Of a DNA stretch of 40,630 nt, positions 38,091 through 40,630 are shown one piece after another. Location of the stretch: positions 1 to 40,630 of the forward strand of contig JAUZOQ010000023.1 in assembly GCA_030706385.1 (NCBI GenBank). The letters are read 5' to 3'. The notes under the pieces are model-generated. The model was not told the DNA's origin. It did no database searches and was given only the letters and a program-made list of their open reading frames with translations. The first letter of the stretch is position 1; each line of letters starts with the position of its first letter. The translations under genes and the position numbers were made by a program. This DNA is from Bacteroidota bacterium (GTDB lineage Bacteria > Bacteroidota > Ignavibacteria > Palsa-1295).

Positions 38091-38205
38091 TACATGAGAG
38101 GAAGGGGTAGAGGAGCTAGCGTAGAGTGGAGTATCGCAGGAGGACTACTACATCATTACAAAGGATGCTTCCAAAACTTAATACGAATAGAGGGACGGCG
38201 TAGAT

Positions 38206-39333
38206 ATGATACAACTATTCGGGTCTATTCTGTATCTTATTTCTCAGGTAATTCTATTACCACCCATATCTTATTTAAATAATCAGAGCGGTATATTTCA
38301 GGAGTATGGCTATGAACAAAATGACAGCGAAAAATTTGCGCCGATCGTGCATGTAATCGAATCAGGCGCTTTTCAGATCGAAGAAGTTGACAGCTCTGTT
38401 TGGAACAAGGATTCCACCTTATACTCAATCTCATTAAGAGGTGACTCTGTTGAGATCCAGTATCGACAGGAATATGACGGTAAACCCGGACCCGTTTATT
38501 CGATCGAAAGATTTTCCAGAATAGGAAAATTGTTGTACCGAGCATCCTATTCGAAGGATAAACTCGAGTGGCTAAGTTATTTTGGTCCTGATGGATCTTG
38601 GGTCGAATATAGACATATCTGGCCGCAGAAAAATAATCATTGGTTAGACACGACTATTTTGAGGAAAAGAATACTGTTCGATAGGATGGGACGTGCCCTT
38701 GAAATTGATGAATTTACTGGACTCGATCAAATCAGGGAATTTGGGAAAATCGCACGAAAGACAGTCTATAACTATTCGAATGATGGAAGTGAAACCGAAG
38801 AACTTCACTATCATTGGAGATTCTCCGACCCCCACAACGAAATAAGAAAAGAGCAGTGGAGAGAATATCCGGACTCTATAGCACTGAAGGAACTGCTGTC
38901 TCGTCCGTTAGAGTACCTGCTTTATTCCCGTAAACATGAGAAAATAGATTCGGCTGCAAGATCGATTGAATCGGAAACCTATGATTACTACGACGGCGAT
39001 TCAAGTATCACGGACTGGACTTATAGTTTCTTTAATCTTGATCGCGCCTGGCATCCCATCAGGGAAATTCACAAGCACAAATCTCCGATAAGTCCGGACA
39101 CCTTCGAATGGAAAATTAAGTACGTGCGCAATCGGAAAGGCCTCTTGCTGAGAAAAACATTCAGCGACGGAGGCACTTCGGATATGTGGACTTACGATAA
39201 GAATGGTAATTGTACATCACACCTTCAACCACATTCAAGGTATCACGACGTCTGGAAATATGATTCGAAAGGGAATCTTGTGGAATTCAATACCGGCTCT
39301 TACAAGAATACCTTTAAGATCTCGTACAAATAG
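38206..39333 (+). CDS. Secreted hypothetical protein with YD-repeat-like segments
   Basis: The 375-residue protein has a short hydrophobic N-terminus (LFGSILYLISQVILLPPISYL) that may be a signal or anchor. The rest is rich in Tyr, Asp, Trp and Lys with YD/RHS-like repeats: FDRMGRALEIDEF, YNYSNDGSETEEL, MWTYDKNGNCTSH and WKYDSKGNLVEF. These form beta-hairpin shells in RHS and teneurin proteins, but no toxin or core domain is present. AGAGGGACGG lies about 8 bases before the ATG. By eye the coding sequence is richer in A and T than the neighbouring genes, which hints at later acquisition. A strong terminator follows. Confidence 0.6.
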   Translation: MIQLFGSILYLISQVILLPPISYLNNQSGIFQEYGYEQNDSEKFAPIVHVIESGAFQIEEVDSSVWNKDSTLYSISLRGDSVEIQYRQEYDGKPGPVYSIERFSRIGKLLYRASYSKDKLEWLSYFGPDGSWVEYRHIWPQKNNHWLDTTILRKRILFDRMGRALEIDEFTGLDQIREFGKIARKTVYNYSNDGSETEELHYHWRFSDPHNEIRKEQWREYPDSIALKELLSRPLEYLLYSRKHEKIDSAARSIESETYDYYDGDSSITDWTYSFFNLDRAWHPIREIHKHKSPISPDTFEWKIKYVRNRKGLLLRKTFSDGGTSDMWTYDKNGNCTSHLQPHSRYHDVWKYDSKGNLVEFNTGSYKNTFKISYK

Positions 39334-39420
39334 GCCATACTCAGGCCAGATCAGTGGATTCCTTTGGTCTTCTCCGTAGAACTGACTTGTTTGTGGATTT
39401 GGAAATCACAATCCCCAAAT

Positions 39421-39458
39421 AAATCCGCATTAGCGCGCTCAATTTGCGGATTTTTTTT
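39421..39458 (+). terminator. Intrinsic terminator after the YD-repeat-like gene
   Basis: AAATCCGCA (39421-39429) pairs with TGCGGATTT (39445-39453), followed by a run of eight T (39451-39458). It insulates the rRNA operon from upstream transcription. Confidence 0.85.
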
Positions 39459-39868
39459 CTTATCGCAGGGCTTCGGGCTGCAGGGTGCGGCCTGGTTGGA
39501 TTTCGGGGGGATTTGAGGGGGCAGGTCGGAGGGCATTATTGTGGAATTCTTAAAAAAAACTGACAATTTTCGCCGCGTTCGGAACTCCGCATACCCCTTT
39601 GTCGTTATATGCGTCCCGCGACGAAAAGGGAATGGTCTTCTAAGTACTTTTCGGTGATAAGACGGGTCAACCTAACGAGTGTTCATTGACATGAGAGAAG
39701 TTTTAAAGTCAGCAGGATGAGTACAAGGTAACTTGCAGTTTGTAAGTTCTCAAAGACTCATCAAGCAGCAAGTTTCCGTGAATTTTTTTGATTCATTTTC
39801 TTGCATCAATCTATCCAGATTGATACAGGTATCAAGCACTCAGCTTGATTATAGTTTTTAACTATAAT
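39459..39868 (+). other. Leader region of the rRNA operon with consecutive hairpins
   Basis: No protein gene is seen here. GTTCATTGACAT (about 39680-39691) resembles a leader motif I recall from Bacteroidota rRNA operons. From 39805 four inverted repeats follow: ATCAATCT/AGATTGAT (39805-39824), GATAC/GTATC (39822-39833, overlapping), ATCAAGC/GCTTGAT (39831-39849), and TTATAGTT/AACTATAA (39849-39867), which ends at the predicted 16S 5' end. These are probably leader structures used in processing or antitermination. No confident promoter was found. Confidence 0.5.

Positions 39869-40630
<762 letters not shown>

Overview
The window most likely comes from an uncultured member of the Bacteroidota/Chlorobiota side of the FCB group, possibly Kapabacteria or Ignavibacteria-like. 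The evidence is the partial 16S rRNA at the right end, secreted proteins ending in type IX secretion (T9SS) sorting domains, TonB and lipoprotein-rich gene content, few strong Shine-Dalgarno sites, several TTG/GTG starts, and good matches to the Bacteroidota -7 promoter motif TAnnTTTG. The rank below phylum is inference.

Layout. 1-4022 (minus strand): a RodZ-like protein, NAD-dependent DNA ligase LigA and a cut-off membrane protein. 4196-6236 (plus): panC, panD and a one-domain GlmU-type nucleotidyltransferase. 6334-7867: a SnoaL-like lipoprotein with its terminator, then two overlapping small membrane-protein genes. 8006-9220: an IS200/RAYT-type single-tyrosine transposase followed directly by five tandem copies of a 152-154 bp unit rich in hairpins. 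9264-11435: a perfect CIRCE operator, groES and groEL. 11631-15286: a lipoprotein, a TMEM175-type channel, a small membrane protein, and two paralogous GSP17M/YflT-like stress proteins flanking another small membrane gene. 15559-16371: a methyltransferase. 16435-24514 (minus): a proteolysis-themed run made of an active M16 peptidase, a catalytically degenerate M16 partner, a MoxR ATPase, a T9SS subtilisin and a BatA-type VWA protein. 24650-31598: a TonB-dependent receptor, an MFS transporter, a secreted DMFase-like protein and a lipoprotein. 31616-35751 (minus): a lipoprotein, a very large lipoprotein and a DUF3142-like lipoprotein. 35955-39333: a RecA-fold-like protein with no recognisable P-loop, an Asp-box propeller with a T9SS tail and a YD-repeat-like secreted protein. 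39869-40630: the first half of a 16S rRNA gene behind a hairpin-rich leader.

The most unusual element is the transposase plus array at 8006-9220. It looks like a REP/RAYT system: a small HUH transposase beside palindromic units. The units keep one hairpin unchanged in all five copies, show pair-preserving changes in another, and can form an alternative long-range pairing between the two end hairpins. The array ends about 45-50 bp upstream of the heat-shock operator of groESL, so it may also affect transcription there.
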